DNA from: Variovorax paradoxus
GTDB lineage: Bacteria > Pseudomonadota > Gammaproteobacteria > Burkholderiales > Burkholderiaceae_C
Assembly: GCF_030815975.1 (NCBI RefSeq)
Contig: NZ_JAUSXL010000002.1
Location: forward strand, 558,001-622,000
DNA length: 64,000 nucleotides
Direction: 5' to 3'
Positions 25,378 to 34,140 of this stretch are shown here, in pieces (the first letter of the stretch is position 1; every line of letters begins with the position of its first letter). The notes under the pieces were generated by a model. It did no database searches. It was given only the letters and a program-made list of their open reading frames with translations, and was not told the DNA's origin. The position numbers and the translations under genes were made by a program.

Positions 25378-26535
25378 GTGCCCGACCTTTCCAAGATCAC
25401 CTGCATCGAAGACCTGCGGGTGATCGCCAAGCGGCGCGTGCCGAAGATGTTCTACGACTACGCCGATTCCGGCGCGTGGACCGAAAGCACCTACCGCGCC
25501 AACGAGAGCGACTTCCAGAAAATCTTGCTGCGCCAGCGCGTGGCCGTGAACATGGAGGGCCGCTCCACGCGCTCCACCATGATCGGCCAGGACGTTGCGA
25601 TGCCGGTGGCCATTGCACCCACCGGCCTCACGGGCATGCAGCATGCCGATGGCGAAATTCTTGGCGCGCGCGCGGCCAAGGCCTTCGGCATTCCGTTCAC
25701 GCTCTCGACCATGAGCATCTGTTCGCTCGAGGACATTGCCGAGCACACCGGCCGGCATCCGTTCTGGTTCCAGCTCTATGTGATGAAGGACCGCGACTTC
25801 ATCGAGCGCCTGATCGAGCGCGCGCGCGCCGCGAACGTGTCGGCGCTGCAGCTCACGCTCGACCTGCAGATCCTGGGCCAGCGTCACAAGGACATCAAGA
25901 ACGGGTTGTCGACGCCGCCCAAGCCGACCCTCGCCAACATGATCAACCTGGCGACCAAGCCGCACTGGTGCCTGGGCATGCTCGGCACCAAGCGCCGCAC
26001 CTTCGGCAACATCGCGGGCCATGCCAAGGGCGTGAAAGACCTGTCGTCACTGTCGTCGTGGACGGCCGAGCAGTTCGACCCGGCGCTCAGCTGGGCCGAC
26101 GTGGAATGGATCAAGAAGCGCTGGGGCGGCAAGCTGATCCTCAAGGGCATCATGGACGTGGAAGACGCGCGCCTGGCCGCCGCGAGCGGCGCCGACGCGC
26201 TCATCGTCTCCAACCATGGCGGCCGCCAGCTCGACGGCGCCCCCTCTTCCATCGCGGCGCTGCCCGCCATCGTCGATGCCGTGGGCCGCGAGATCGAGGT
26301 GTGGATGGATGGCGGCATCCGCAGCGGCCAGGACGTGCTCAAGGCCCGCGCTCTCGGCGCCCGCGGCACGCTGATCGGCCGCAGCTTTCTCTACGGCCTG
26401 GGCGCCTACGGAGAGGCCGGCGTGACGCGCGCGCTGCAGATCATCCACAAGGAGCTCGACATCACCATGGCCTTTTGCGGGCGCACGAATATCGAGAACG
26501 TGGATTCGGGGATCCTGCTGCCGGGGACCTTCTAG
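25378..26535 (+). CDS. lldD: FMN-dependent alpha-hydroxyacid dehydrogenase (L-lactate dehydrogenase type)
   Basis: 385-residue flavoenzyme that oxidises an L-2-hydroxyacid, most likely L-lactate to pyruvate, passing electrons to the respiratory chain. Family marks: DYADSGAWTESTYRANE near the N-terminus, IAPTGLTGM, and the active-site SNHGGRQLDG with H280 and R283. It uses a GTG start at 25378, with AGGAGA upstream. Related enzymes oxidise glycolate or mandelate, so lactate is probable but not certain. Two LysR genes flank it. Confidence 0.87.
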   Translation: MPDLSKITCIEDLRVIAKRRVPKMFYDYADSGAWTESTYRANESDFQKILLRQRVAVNMEGRSTRSTMIGQDVAMPVAIAPTGLTGMQHADGEILGARAAKAFGIPFTLSTMSICSLEDIAEHTGRHPFWFQLYVMKDRDFIERLIERARAANVSALQLTLDLQILGQRHKDIKNGLSTPPKPTLANMINLATKPHWCLGMLGTKRRTFGNIAGHAKGVKDLSSLSSWTAEQFDPALSWADVEWIKKRWGGKLILKGIMDVEDARLAAASGADALIVSNHGGRQLDGAPSSIAALPAIVDAVGREIEVWMDGGIRSGQDVLKARALGARGTLIGRSFLYGLGAYGEAGVTRALQIIHKELDITMAFCGRTNIENVDSGILLPGTF

Positions 26536-26545
26536 AGCCGGACCC

Positions 26546-27430
26546 TCACGCGAACTCCCCCAAGGTCTGCAGCACGCTCTGGACAGCGTTGTCGCGGCTC
26601 TTGGTCACGCGATGGGCAAGGCCCAGCGGCCGGCTGAGCGTGGGCTTCAGATGCCGCAGCACCAGCGCATCCGCCATGGCGTCCTTGTTGTGCGGCTCGA
26701 ATGGCAGGATGGCCGCTGCGTGACCTGCGGCGACCAGGCTCTTGATGGCTTCCGGATAGTTCAGATGCATCCGCGCCCGCGGATTAAGCCCGGCTTGGCC
26801 GAACCATGCGGCGATGAGCCTGTACATCTGCGTGGCAGGATCGAATGATATCCAGGGGCGCTCGGCCAGCCATTGGGGGGTGATCAGTTTTGGAGCCTTC
26901 CAACTGCGGGGCACGATGGCCACCATCGGGTCATTGCGCCATGCGATCAACTTCACACCCGCGCAGAGGGCCTGGGGCATTGCGACGATGCCGATGTCGA
27001 GCGTTCCGGCCTGCAGCCGCGCAATGGCCTCGACCGAACTGAGGATGCTGACCGTGACGTCCACACCCGGGCTGCGCTTCGACAGCCGGGCCAGCAATGC
27101 CGGCAGCAGATGCGCGCTGACGCCGGCGGATGAACCGATTCGAACAACGCCTTCACGCCCCTCCGATTTCCTGCGGACCTGATCGCTCAGCTCATCCGCG
27201 CCTGCAAGCAGCTTTCGGCCGCCTTCCACCAGCGCCGACCCGGCTGGAGTCAGGCGGGCCTGGCGCCGCCCTCTTTCGACGAGCACCGCGCCCAGCCTCG
27301 ATTCCAGCTCGCGGATGTGCAGGCTGACCGTGGGCGGCGCGAAGTGCAGCGCCTGTGCTGCGGCCGCCAGCGTGCCGAGATCGGCGATGGCGATGAGCGT
27401 CTGGAGCTGGTCGAGGTTGAGATTTCGCAT
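26546..27430 (-). CDS. LysR family transcriptional regulator
   Basis: 294-residue LysR protein with a standard N-terminal helix-turn-helix (LDQLQTLIAIADLGTLAAAAQ, then APPTVSLHIRELE). It is divergent from the EamA transporter gene, and the space between them holds LysR-box-like repeats, so the transporter is its likely target. It ends 10 bases from the convergent lldD gene. Confidence 0.88.
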   Translation of the reverse strand: MRNLNLDQLQTLIAIADLGTLAAAAQALHFAPPTVSLHIRELESRLGAVLVERGRRQARLTPAGSALVEGGRKLLAGADELSDQVRRKSEGREGVVRIGSSAGVSAHLLPALLARLSKRSPGVDVTVSILSSVEAIARLQAGTLDIGIVAMPQALCAGVKLIAWRNDPMVAIVPRSWKAPKLITPQWLAERPWISFDPATQMYRLIAAWFGQAGLNPRARMHLNYPEAIKSLVAAGHAAAILPFEPHNKDAMADALVLRHLKPTLSRPLGLAHRVTKSRDNAVQSVLQTLGEFA

Positions 27431-27435
27431 TCAGG

Positions 27436-27476
27436 ATTCCTGACTTTAGCGGCTAGTAAATTCGACTTTACGGAAT
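27436..27476. promoter_or_regulatory. LysR-type binding region between LysR and EamA genes
   Basis: Two copies of GACTTTA lie at 27442-27448 and 27464-27470, exactly 22 bases apart (two helical turns), within a larger imperfect palindrome bounded by ATTCC (27436) and GGAAT (27476). TTTA-N8-TAAA (27445-27460) is a further inverted pair. This layout fits tetrameric LysR binding in a divergent promoter. Confidence 0.5.
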
Positions 27477-27529
27477 AGTACCGAGGAACCACCATTGCTC
27501 GCATCGGCAAATCAATGAGGGAGTGGGAG

Positions 27530-27565
27530 ATGAGTTCATCGAACAAGAAGGCGGCTGGCGCATGA
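27530..27565 (+). CDS. possible 11-residue leader peptide
   Basis: ATG at 27530 with a GGGAG-type ribosome-binding sequence six bases upstream opens a short frame encoding MSSSNKKAAGA. Its TGA overlaps the ATG of the EamA gene (ATGA). It may couple translation into the transporter gene. It could equally be a chance frame, since a GTG at 27523 in the transporter frame gives a longer version of that protein. Confidence 0.25.
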   Translation: MSSSNKKAAGA

Positions 27566-28404
27566 GCGACGGTGTATTCCTGGCCATTCTTCTGGCGGCA
27601 CTCATGAACGCCATATGGAACAGCGCCATCAAGATCGGCGGCGACAAGATTGCCGTGATGGCGCTCACCACGTTGATCGGGAGCGGCATTTCTCTGGTCG
27701 CGCTGCCATTCGTGGGTGTTTTTGCGTCGACGGATTGGCCTCTGCTCGCGCTCTCGATAGGCATCCACACCGTCTACCATTTCGCCCTTCCGATCGCCTA
27801 CCAGCATGGAGACCTCGGGCATGTCTACCCGATCGCGCGGGGTGGGGCTCCGCTGCTCGTGACACTGGCTGCCGTGTTCATGGTGGGAGAGGTGCCCTCA
27901 GCGGGGGAAATCGCCGGAGTCCTGTGTCTCAGCATCGGCGTGCTGGCGTTCGCCTTCCAGCACCGGGCGCAGGGAGGCGCCCATCGGGGAACGTTCTATG
28001 CAATGGCGATCAGCCTGTTGATCGCGTCCTACACGGTCGTGGATGCGCTGGGAGCGCGCCGGTCGGAGTCCGCACTGGGCTTTGCCGTGCTGCTGACCAT
28101 TGGCGACGGCATTGCGACTGCATTGATCGTCCTGTGGTGGAGGGGGCGCGCCGCGTTTCGTGTCGACTCCCGAACGCTCTCGATGAGCGCGATCGCCGGC
28201 ACCATGCAGATAGGCGCGTACTGGATTGCCGTGTGGGCGCTCGCGCAGGCGCCCATGGGCACCGTGTCGGCCCTGAGAGAGAGCAGCGTTCTCTTCGTGG
28301 CGCTGATATCCGCCTACCTGCTGAAGGAACAGCTGGGCAGACGCCGCATCGCCTGCTCTGTGCTCGTCTTTGCGGGCATCTTGCTGGTGAAGCTGCGCCT
28401 TTAG
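27562..28404 (+). CDS. EamA/DMT family transporter
   Basis: 280-residue inner-membrane protein with about ten hydrophobic helices in two EamA repeats, typical of the drug/metabolite transporter superfamily. Motifs such as NAIWNSAIKIG in helix 1 and ALRESSVLFVALISAYLLKE in the second repeat match this family. Substrates may be amino acids or other metabolites; not determinable here. It is transcribed divergently from a LysR regulator. The ATG at 27562 overlaps the stop of a short upstream frame; an in-frame GTG at 27523 is an alternative start. Confidence 0.85.
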   Translation: MSDGVFLAILLAALMNAIWNSAIKIGGDKIAVMALTTLIGSGISLVALPFVGVFASTDWPLLALSIGIHTVYHFALPIAYQHGDLGHVYPIARGGAPLLVTLAAVFMVGEVPSAGEIAGVLCLSIGVLAFAFQHRAQGGAHRGTFYAMAISLLIASYTVVDALGARRSESALGFAVLLTIGDGIATALIVLWWRGRAAFRVDSRTLSMSAIAGTMQIGAYWIAVWALAQAPMGTVSALRESSVLFVALISAYLLKEQLGRRRIACSVLVFAGILLVKLRL

Positions 28405-28569
28405 CGTCACGGTGTCAGAGCAACCCATGGATTGAAGAATCCAGCACAGTACCGGCCCTAAGCCCCCGCCGGCAACAGGCTTGCGGCGTTGACCGACAGC
28501 ACGCAAATCCGTGCGTGCAGAAAATCGTTGCTTCCAACAACATCGCCTGCACGTGCGGCAAAACCCATC

Positions 28570-29907
28570 ATGAGCGCAGTCACGCCTGTCCCGGGCGGCC
28601 CGTCGGCCTCCGCGTCTTCCCCTCCTCCCCACTACACGGCAGAAGAAAAACGCCACCGCGTCTTCTCGATCATGGCGGCCTCTTCGGGCAACCTGGTCGA
28701 GTGGTTCGATTTCTACGTGTATGCCTTCTCGGCACTGTATTTCGCGTCGGCCTTCTTTCCCAAGTCGGACCCGACGGTGCAGTTGCTGAACACCGCCGGC
28801 GTGTTCGCGGCCGGCTTCCTGATGCGTCCGATCGGCGGCTGGCTCTTCGGGCGCATTGCAGACAAGGTCGGGCGCAAGACCTCGCTGCTGATCTCGGTCT
28901 CGATGATGTGCGGCGGGTCGTTGGTGATTGCCTTCCTGCCCACCTATGCGCAGATCGGCGCATGGGCGCCTTTCCTGCTGCTGGTCTGCCGGCTGTTCCA
29001 GGGCCTTTCGGTGGGCGGCGAATACGGCACCACTGCCACCTACATGAGCGAGGTCGCGCTGCGCGGGCAGCGCGGCTTCTTCTCGTCGTTCCAGTACGTC
29101 ACGCTGATCGGCGGGCAGCTGCTCGCGGTGCTGGTGATCGTGGTGCTCGAACAGTTGCTCACCGAAGCCGAGCTCAAGGCCTGGGGCTGGCGCATTCCGT
29201 TCGTCATCGGCGCCATGGCCGCCGTGGTGGCGCTGCTGCTGCGGCGCACGCTGCACGAAACTCAAAGCGCCGAAGCCAAGGCCAACAAGGAGGCCGGCAC
29301 CATGACCGGGCTCTTCAAGCACCACATGCCCGCCTTCCTGACGGTGCTGGGCTTCACGGCCGGCGGCTCGCTGATCTTCTACACCTTCACCACTTACATG
29401 CAGAAGTACCTGGTGAACACGGTGCACCTGCCGATCAAGACCGCCAGCTATGTGATGACTGGCGCGCTCTTCCTCTACATGTGCATGCAGCCGCTGTTCG
29501 GCGCGCTGTCGGACCGCATCGGGCGGCGCAACAACATGCTGCTGTTCGGCGGGCTCGGCGCGCTGGCCACGGTGCCGATCCTCACGGCACTGCAGCACAC
29601 CACGAGTCCGGTGGTCGCCTTCGTGCTGATCATCGCGGCCCTGGCCATCGTGAGCTTCTACACCTCGATCAGCGGCATCGTGAAGGCCGAGATGTTTCCG
29701 CCCGAAGTGCGCGCGCTGGGCGTGGGCCTGGCCTACGCCGTGGCCAACGCCATCTTCGGCGGCTCCGCCGAGTACGTGGCGCTGGGGCTCAAGTCGCTGG
29801 GGCACGAGTCGGCCTTCTTCTGGTATGTGACCGCGATGATGGTGATTGCGTTCGTCGTGAGCCTGCGGCTGCCAAGGCAGGCGAGCTACCTGCATCATGA
29901 CCACTGA
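28570..29907 (+). CDS. MFS transporter, metabolite:H+ symporter (MHS) family, KgtP-like
   Basis: 445-residue membrane protein with twelve helices. The N-terminal [16 protein letters not shown] and the loop [12 protein letters not shown] after helix 2 are characteristic of the MHS branch, which includes the alpha-ketoglutarate permease KgtP, proline/betaine ProP and citrate transporters. It likely imports an organic acid by proton symport. The ATG at 28570 was preferred because the preceding in-frame sequence has no family resemblance. The 165 bases upstream hold no recognisable feature. It converges with the secreted hydrolase gene. Confidence 0.88.
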   Translation: MSAVTPVPGGPSASASSPPPHYTAEEKRHRVFSIMAASSGNLVEWFDFYVYAFSALYFASAFFPKSDPTVQLLNTAGVFAAGFLMRPIGGWLFGRIADKVGRKTSLLISVSMMCGGSLVIAFLPTYAQIGAWAPFLLLVCRLFQGLSVGGEYGTTATYMSEVALRGQRGFFSSFQYVTLIGGQLLAVLVIVVLEQLLTEAELKAWGWRIPFVIGAMAAVVALLLRRTLHETQSAEAKANKEAGTMTGLFKHHMPAFLTVLGFTAGGSLIFYTFTTYMQKYLVNTVHLPIKTASYVMTGALFLYMCMQPLFGALSDRIGRRNNMLLFGGLGALATVPILTALQHTTSPVVAFVLIIAALAIVSFYTSISGIVKAEMFPPEVRALGVGLAYAVANAIFGGSAEYVALGLKSLGHESAFFWYVTAMMVIAFVVSLRLPRQASYLHHDH

Positions 29908-29931
29908 GGCCGCGCGCCGGCTTTCATGAGA

Positions 29932-31284
29932 TCAGGGGGCCCGCGCAGGCACGCGGGTTTCGAGCGTGGGCGGCTGCCATTCGGGCTTGATGTGGCAGCC
30001 GTTCCTGCCGTCGGTGTCGTAGCTCGGCATCAGCGCCGCGCAGCGCTGCGCCAGGCTCGCGGGTGTGGGCTTCTCGCCCTTGTCGATCCAGTCCATCAAG
30101 GCTTCGAAGAGCGCCGGGTATTCCGAATCGCTCAGGTAGCTGTGCTCGCGCTCGGCGCTGAAGCCCTGCACCAGCGTGCCGCCCGTGCCGGCGGCATCGC
30201 GGATGCGCCTGTAGGCGTCTTCGAGCTCGACGAAAGCCGTGGGATCGTCGATGGCATGCAGGGCCACGGTGGGCAGTGCGGTGCGGCCTGAAGGCTGGCT
30301 GTCGGCGGCGAGCGCGCCCTTGGCCTGCGGATCGGCCGCATAGCGCACCACGCCCGCATTCAGCGCCGCATCGTCGGCCGAGCCCTGGTAGGCCACGCCG
30401 ACGTTGCCGAAGGGGTTGCGTCCGCCCAGGCGCTGCTGCACCAGGTCCTGGAACAGCCAGGTGGCCCAGTTCAGGTGCCCCACCAGCGAGCGCTCCTGGA
30501 TCTTCACGACCGACAGGATGGTCTTGAGCCGCGCGGCCTGCTCGGGCGTGCGCTGCGCCGCCGGCATGCCGACGCCGGTGCACTCCTTGACGCGCGCGGC
30601 CAGTTCGGCGCGCGTGAGCTTCGACTCCATCGGCAGGCCCTGCCACAACGGGTATTGCGGCTCGTCGGGCTTCGGATGGTTGCGGCATACGTGCTGGTAG
30701 ACCACGCGCAGGTCGAGCCGGAAATCGTAGGCGCTGTTGCCGCCGCCGAGCACGCCGCTGGTGAGCAGAAGGCCGTCGTAAGGGCTCTTCGCATCGCCGG
30801 CCGGTGCATAGAGTTCGGCGGCCTTCGCGGCCACGCCCGCGCCGTAGCTCTGGCCATGCAGCAGCGTGCGGCGCGGCGGACCGAAGCGCTGCACGAAGAT
30901 GCGGCGCAGGCGCTCGGTGTCCTCGGCGGCCATGGTCACGCCGTAGCCGCCGCGGCGGTAGGTGGAGCCGGCCCATGCGTAGCCGGCCTTCACGGTGACG
31001 GCCCAGCGCTTCAGGTCTTCCGCGCTGCGTTCGAGCCTGGGTGGGCCGGTCTCGGGGCCGCCATGGGCATGCATCACGAGCACGCGGTTCCATGCCTGCG
31101 GTATGGCGATCCAGTAGAGCGCGCCGCTGCCGTCGGCGCCGGTGTAGCAGCGCGTTTGCGCGGGCACTGGCGCCGGGCAGGCCGTGGGCTTCGGCCCCCA
31201 GGCGGCGGCCTCGGCCGCCAGCGCGGCCATGGTGCCGAGCAGCGCAAAAGCGAATGTGCGAAGAAGCGGTTTCCTGTTGTTCAT
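29932..31284 (-). CDS. secreted alpha/beta hydrolase
   Basis: 450-residue protein with a signal sequence (LLRTFAFALLGTMAALAAEAAA) and an alpha/beta-hydrolase nucleophile elbow HGQSYGAG with S146. It has a TLVQGFSAEREHSYL segment that may carry the catalytic histidine. The family is not firmly recognised; it is plausibly an esterase or peptidase acting in the periplasm or outside. Its ATG overlaps the stop codon of the tannase-family gene (TGATG), so the two are translationally coupled. A second ATG three codons upstream (31293) is possible. Confidence 0.75.
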   Translation of the reverse strand: MNNRKPLLRTFAFALLGTMAALAAEAAAWGPKPTACPAPVPAQTRCYTGADGSGALYWIAIPQAWNRVLVMHAHGGPETGPPRLERSAEDLKRWAVTVKAGYAWAGSTYRRGGYGVTMAAEDTERLRRIFVQRFGPPRRTLLHGQSYGAGVAAKAAELYAPAGDAKSPYDGLLLTSGVLGGGNSAYDFRLDLRVVYQHVCRNHPKPDEPQYPLWQGLPMESKLTRAELAARVKECTGVGMPAAQRTPEQAARLKTILSVVKIQERSLVGHLNWATWLFQDLVQQRLGGRNPFGNVGVAYQGSADDAALNAGVVRYAADPQAKGALAADSQPSGRTALPTVALHAIDDPTAFVELEDAYRRIRDAAGTGGTLVQGFSAEREHSYLSDSEYPALFEALMDWIDKGEKPTPASLAQRCAALMPSYDTDGRNGCHIKPEWQPPTLETRVPARAP

Positions 31285-34019
31285 CAATGCCATGCTCCGA
31301 GTTCCAGCGCCGCGGCCGTCCCCGATGCGGAGACGAAGCCGAGAACGCCGTGGGTGAAGATGAAATTGCCGGGGCGGCCCGCGTCGGCCTGCACCACGCC
31401 GGGCACTGGCGCGTCGTAGCTCAGCGCCGCGGCGGTGCCGCCCAGGTTGAAGGCGCCGCCCGCCACCGTGGCCTCGCGGCTTTCGCCTTGCACACTGGCC
31501 ATGGCGTAGCTGCCGTCGGCCGTGCCCGCCATCAGGCTCTGCTGCGGCGCCAGCAGGCGCAGCCCGGTGTTGGTGGCCGATTCGCGCACCAGGTGCAGCG
31601 GCACGGCGCTGCCGTTGACCATGCCGATCACCATCGAGCCGGTGAGCGTGCCGCCCGTGGTGGTGGCGCCACCCGTTGGCGAGGTGGTGCGCAGGTCGAA
31701 GGCGTTGCGCGCGGCGTTGTAGCTGATGTAGCCCTTCTCGGTCTGCGTGCAGCTCGGGTCGTAGGCCATGAAGCTGCCGGTGGCCGGATCGCGGCAGTAC
31801 TGGAAGGTGCCCGCGTTGCGCAGCCGCACCGACGACGCATGCGCCGCCGCTGTGCCGGTGCCCTGCTGCACGCCCACCGCATTGAAGATGTTCGCCACCG
31901 GGTTGAACACCGTGGGCGTGGCCGCATTCTGGAAGGTGGCCTGGAAAGCCAGGAGCGGCGTGAAGCCGCCGCCGGCCGGCGCGTTCACGCCGCCGAGCAG
32001 CACGCCGCCGGGCGAGAAGCTGAAGACCGCGCCGCTCTCCGCGCTGGCGTAGCTGCACTGGCCCTGCGCCACCAGCGTGCCGCTGCGCTGCGTGCCGGCG
32101 GCGCGCTGCAGGCTGGCGTCGATGGTGACGGTGTAGGCCATGGTGGCGGGGTCGATCTGCACGCTGAGCTCTTCGCCGAATCCGTTGCCGCCCTTGTAAG
32201 CGGTGGCGGCCGCGGGCAGGTTCGGGCAGGCCAGCGGGTCGCCGGCCTCGGTCACGCAGCTGTAGTTGACCGCCGCGTCGAGGCTGCCGCTGCCGCGGTA
32301 CTTGGGCCATGACGGAAAGCGGCACAGCGGACGCGTGCGGCCGTAGGTGCCGGCCACGGCGTCCACCGCCACGCCGGTGGCGGGCGCCAGGCCGTCCTCG
32401 ACCCAGGCTTCGAGCGCCGCGAGCGAATCCCAGTTGGGAATGAACACCCCCGTGCCATGGCCCATGCCGGGCACGGTGTAGAAGCGCACGCTCTCGTCCA
32501 CCGCGGCCTGTCCCAGCGTGGCGACGAGCTGCCGGTAGTAGTCGATGGTGGAGTTGGGGCTGATCACTTCGTCGGCCAGCCCGTGCAGCATGATGATGCG
32601 GCCGCGGTGCGCGAAGAACGGTGCGAGGTCAGGGTTGGTCGCATCGGTGAGCTTCGACACCTGCGTGACGCGGGCCGCGTAGCCGGCCGGGTCCAGCGGA
32701 TCGAAGCCGAGCGTATCGAAGCTGTCGATGCGCGTGACGAAGTACTTCACCCACTGGTCGCCCGTGACATACATGTTGGCATCGGCCGAGGTGGCCGGAT
32801 TGGCCGGCACCTTGCGCGTTCCGAGGTCGCGCGTGGTGTACGGCCCGGCCACGAGCGCGCCCTCGAGCAGGTTGTAGCCGCCCGCGCGGCGCACGCCGTT
32901 GGCGAGTGCGTAGCCGGTGAATACCAGCGGCGACTCGATGGTGCGCACGGTGGCGATCTGCGCGTCCGACAGGCAGGTGTCGCCGGTGTCCAGCCCGCCG
33001 CTGCAGCGCAGCGATGCAAGGATGGGCGCATTGAGCTGGCGGCAGCTTTCCACGTTGCTCACGATGTTGTCGGCCGCGCCGTCGAGCTTGTCGCAGGCCT
33101 GCATCGCGGCCTTCTGCACCAGGAGCGTCTTGGCCACGTTCATCCAGCCGGCGCCGCCATTGTTGTAGAGCGCGCGCCCCACCGCCACGTTCGACAGCCG
33201 CGTGCCCGTGTAGTTGAGCGCGGGCTCGTTGGCGATGATACCGTCGTAGTCGAGCGGCCAGCGCTGCACGTAGCCGAGCGCATCGCGCCCGCCGGTGGAG
33301 GTGCCGAGGAAGTAGGCCTTCCTGGGCTTGACGCCGTAGCGCGCGAGTACCAGCGCCTGGGCCACGTCGCGGGTTTTCTTGAGCGACAGGCCGCCGTAGT
33401 TGGCCAGCTGCTCGTCGTTGGCCGCGAACCGGCCGTCGGTGATGCTGCTCGCCTGGTGGCCCGAATCGTCGCCGTAGGTGGCATAGCCAAGCGCCAGCGG
33501 CGCGGGCTTGCCGGCCGGACCGAAGCGGATGGTCTCGGTGCCGTCGATGAGCACGCCGTCGAAACCGCCGCCGCCGAAGTGAATGGTCTTCTGGTTCCAC
33601 TTCTCGGGCAGGTTGAGCGCGAAGTTGATCGCCTGCGACGCGGGGTCGACCGGCTGGATGGTGCCGCGCACGCGGCAGTAGTCGCCCATCAGGTTGCCGG
33701 CGTCGCCCGCGGCCACGGGCGCGGCGCTGGTGACGGTGGCGCCCTGCGTGGGCAGGCCGATCGCCGAAGCGGGGAGGCTCTTGCCGGCAAGCTCCGCGCA
33801 CGAGAGCACCGGCACCACGGGGGGCGGCGGTGCGTTGTCCGGCGGGTCGGCGTCGGGCAGGCTGTTGCCTGCAGGCGGCGTCGGGAAGAAGAAGCCGCCG
33901 CCGCCTCCACCGCCACCGCCGCACGCGGCCAGGACCAGGGAAATGCCGATCGCGGTGCCGAGTGGACGGCAGGCGCGGAAAGCGGCGCGAATGATCGATG
34001 AGGGGCGCGGTGTGCGCAT
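31284..34019 (-). CDS. tannase/feruloyl esterase-family lipoprotein with long C-terminal extension
   Basis: 911-residue protein. A lipoprotein signal ends in LVLAAC (C33), followed by nine glycines and a proline-rich linker. The tannase/feruloyl esterase domain follows, with nucleophile S241 in GTSTGGRDAL, an aspartate in LHGLADEVIS and a histidine in PGMGHGTG. Family members hydrolyse galloyl or hydroxycinnamoyl esters; MHETase belongs to the same family. Usual length is about 550-600 residues; here about 320 extra residues follow, probably a beta-rich module with repeated G-T-L/S-x-V patterns that I do not recognise. The GGAG box before 34019 fixes the start. Likely anchored in the outer membrane and co-expressed with the downstream hydrolase. 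Confidence 0.87.
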   Translation of the reverse strand: MRTPRPSSIIRAAFRACRPLGTAIGISLVLAACGGGGGGGGGFFFPTPPAGNSLPDADPPDNAPPPPVVPVLSCAELAGKSLPASAIGLPTQGATVTSAAPVAAGDAGNLMGDYCRVRGTIQPVDPASQAINFALNLPEKWNQKTIHFGGGGFDGVLIDGTETIRFGPAGKPAPLALGYATYGDDSGHQASSITDGRFAANDEQLANYGGLSLKKTRDVAQALVLARYGVKPRKAYFLGTSTGGRDALGYVQRWPLDYDGIIANEPALNYTGTRLSNVAVGRALYNNGGAGWMNVAKTLLVQKAAMQACDKLDGAADNIVSNVESCRQLNAPILASLRCSGGLDTGDTCLSDAQIATVRTIESPLVFTGYALANGVRRAGGYNLLEGALVAGPYTTRDLGTRKVPANPATSADANMYVTGDQWVKYFVTRIDSFDTLGFDPLDPAGYAARVTQVSKLTDATNPDLAPFFAHRGRIIMLHGLADEVISPNSTIDYYRQLVATLGQAAVDESVRFYTVPGMGHGTGVFIPNWDSLAALEAWVEDGLAPATGVAVDAVAGTYGRTRPLCRFPSWPKYRGSGSLDAAVNYSCVTEAGDPLACPNLPAAATAYKGGNGFGEELSVQIDPATMAYTVTIDASLQRAAGTQRSGTLVAQGQCSYASAESGAVFSFSPGGVLLGGVNAPAGGGFTPLLAFQATFQNAATPTVFNPVANIFNAVGVQQGTGTAAAHASSVRLRNAGTFQYCRDPATGSFMAYDPSCTQTEKGYISYNAARNAFDLRTTSPTGGATTTGGTLTGSMVIGMVNGSAVPLHLVRESATNTGLRLLAPQQSLMAGTADGSYAMASVQGESREATVAGGAFNLGGTAAALSYDAPVPGVVQADAGRPGNFIFTHGVLGFVSASGTAAALELGAWH

Positions 34020-34036
34020 GGATTTGTCTCCGGCAT

Positions 34037-34061
34037 GCGGCCTCGAAGGGCCGCTTTTTTT
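34037..34061 (+). terminator. terminator-like hairpin in the divergent tannase/LysR region
   Basis: GCGGCC-TCGAAG-GGCCGC followed by seven T residues is a good intrinsic terminator in the plus direction. It lies between two divergent genes, about 80 bases before the LysR start. It could block antisense transcription running out of the tannase gene or serve as a leader attenuator. On the minus strand it would be a hairpin in the tannase mRNA leader. A TGAC-N5-GTCA inverted repeat follows at 34092-34104 in an AT-rich stretch, which is a candidate regulator site. Confidence 0.5.
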
Positions 34062-34140
34062 GAACAGGCGGCCGGACGATAGGTGCACGAGTGACTTGGG
34101 GTCAAATAAAATAAAGAGGCACTTTCAATACGAAAAAAAT

